From contig NZ_CP051500.1 of assembly GCF_016755635.1 (NCBI RefSeq), positions 620,001 through 684,000 of the forward strand: 64,000 bases of DNA, given 5' to 3'. The notes under the pieces were generated by a model that was not told the origin of the DNA, made no database searches, and worked only from the letters and a program-made list of their open reading frames with translations. The DNA comes from Helicobacter pylori (GTDB lineage: Bacteria > Campylobacterota > Campylobacteria > Campylobacterales > Helicobacteraceae). The translations under genes were made by a program, and so were the position numbers. Positions 63,809 to 64,000 of the stretch are shown here, one piece after another. Position 1 is the stretch's first letter. Every line of letters begins with the position of its first letter.

Positions 63809-64000
63809 ATGAAAAAAGCGTTGAAAATACTTTCTGTTAGTGCGTTGTTATTTGTGGCTTTAAACGCCAAAGATTTCAGTAAAACAAGCGATGAAGATTT
63901 GGCTAAAATGGCTGGTATTGTCGCTCCGCAGGATATTGTGGATTACACAAAAGAGTTAAAAATGCGCATGAAAAAAATGCCTGAAGATAAGAGAAAGGCG
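63809..64000 (+). CDS. Secreted DUF1104-type protein, copy 2 (cut by window end)
   Basis: ATG 63809 with AAAGGAT upstream encodes a signal peptide (MKKALKILSVSALLFVALNA) and then KDFSKTSDEDLAKMAG, clearly related to the start of copy 1. Only 64 codons are inside the window. The two genes are a tandem duplication in one operon. Confidence 0.85.
   Translation, partial: MKKALKILSVSALLFVALNAKDFSKTSDEDLAKMAGIVAPQDIVDYTKELKMRMKKMPEDKRKA

Overview
The window is a piece of a Helicobacter pylori chromosome. The evidence is AT-rich DNA, H. pylori outer membrane families (HopE, a Hor protein, a Hom protein), the acetone carboxylase operon, a 642-residue FeoB, XerH with a difH-like site, and a gene order that matches what I recall of the HP0661-HP0720 segment of reference genomes. 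That identification is from memory of the families and synteny; no database search was run. I saw no rRNA, tRNA, CRISPR array, intact insertion sequence or cag genes.

Layout. 1-5289: the end of rnhA, then rnc, aroC, an unknown gene, hemN and an iron-sulfur oxidoreductase (glpC-like), tightly packed on the plus strand. 5290-11473: a defence module made of a 1587-residue single-chain Type ISP restriction-modification/helicase enzyme, whose stop overlaps the GTG start of a protein with a C-terminal HEPN ribonuclease motif. 11474-16368: a Hor outer membrane protein, aspB, a difH-like recombination site, a 46-codon ORF and a 425-residue unknown gene, then xerH. 16460-23728: a minus-strand block with ogt, a TSUP permease, wbpB, nrdA, two small membrane or envelope proteins, and glmU. 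23810-29071: fliP, then the iron uptake genes fecA1 (with a Fur box) and feoB.

29208-34189: a DnaQ-like exonuclease, a decayed ORF, and the acetoacetate/acetone pathway genes thl-scoA-scoB-atoE. 34314-40531: lpxR and the acetone carboxylase operon acxABC, preceded by a tandem palindromic repeat. Together these predict conversion of acetone to acetoacetate, then acetoacetyl-CoA, then acetyl-CoA. 40735-46459: small and unknown genes, dgkA, gyrA (wild type at quinolone positions 87 and 91), an unknown gene and flgR. 46564-48044: an unknown gene and about 690 bases of decayed DNA with a 13-bp AT hairpin. 48045-53326: uvrA, hopE, rsmH and an FtsL-like protein. 53406-56672: a periplasmic SAM hydrolase (DUF62) bracketed by two copies of a hom promoter/leader, then the Hom gene, which carries an HExxHxxGxxH motif. 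56877-64000: an HD-domain protein, rpoN-lptB-tsaE-dnaX, a LysE exporter, and two DUF1104-type secreted proteins, the second cut by the window end.

Flagellar regulation is unusually well represented (fliP, flgR, rpoN). The regions I find most interesting are the Type ISP plus HEPN pair, the hom leader duplication upstream of the SAM hydrolase, the metzincin-like motif in Hom, the difH/xerH interval, and the operator-like repeat before acxA.
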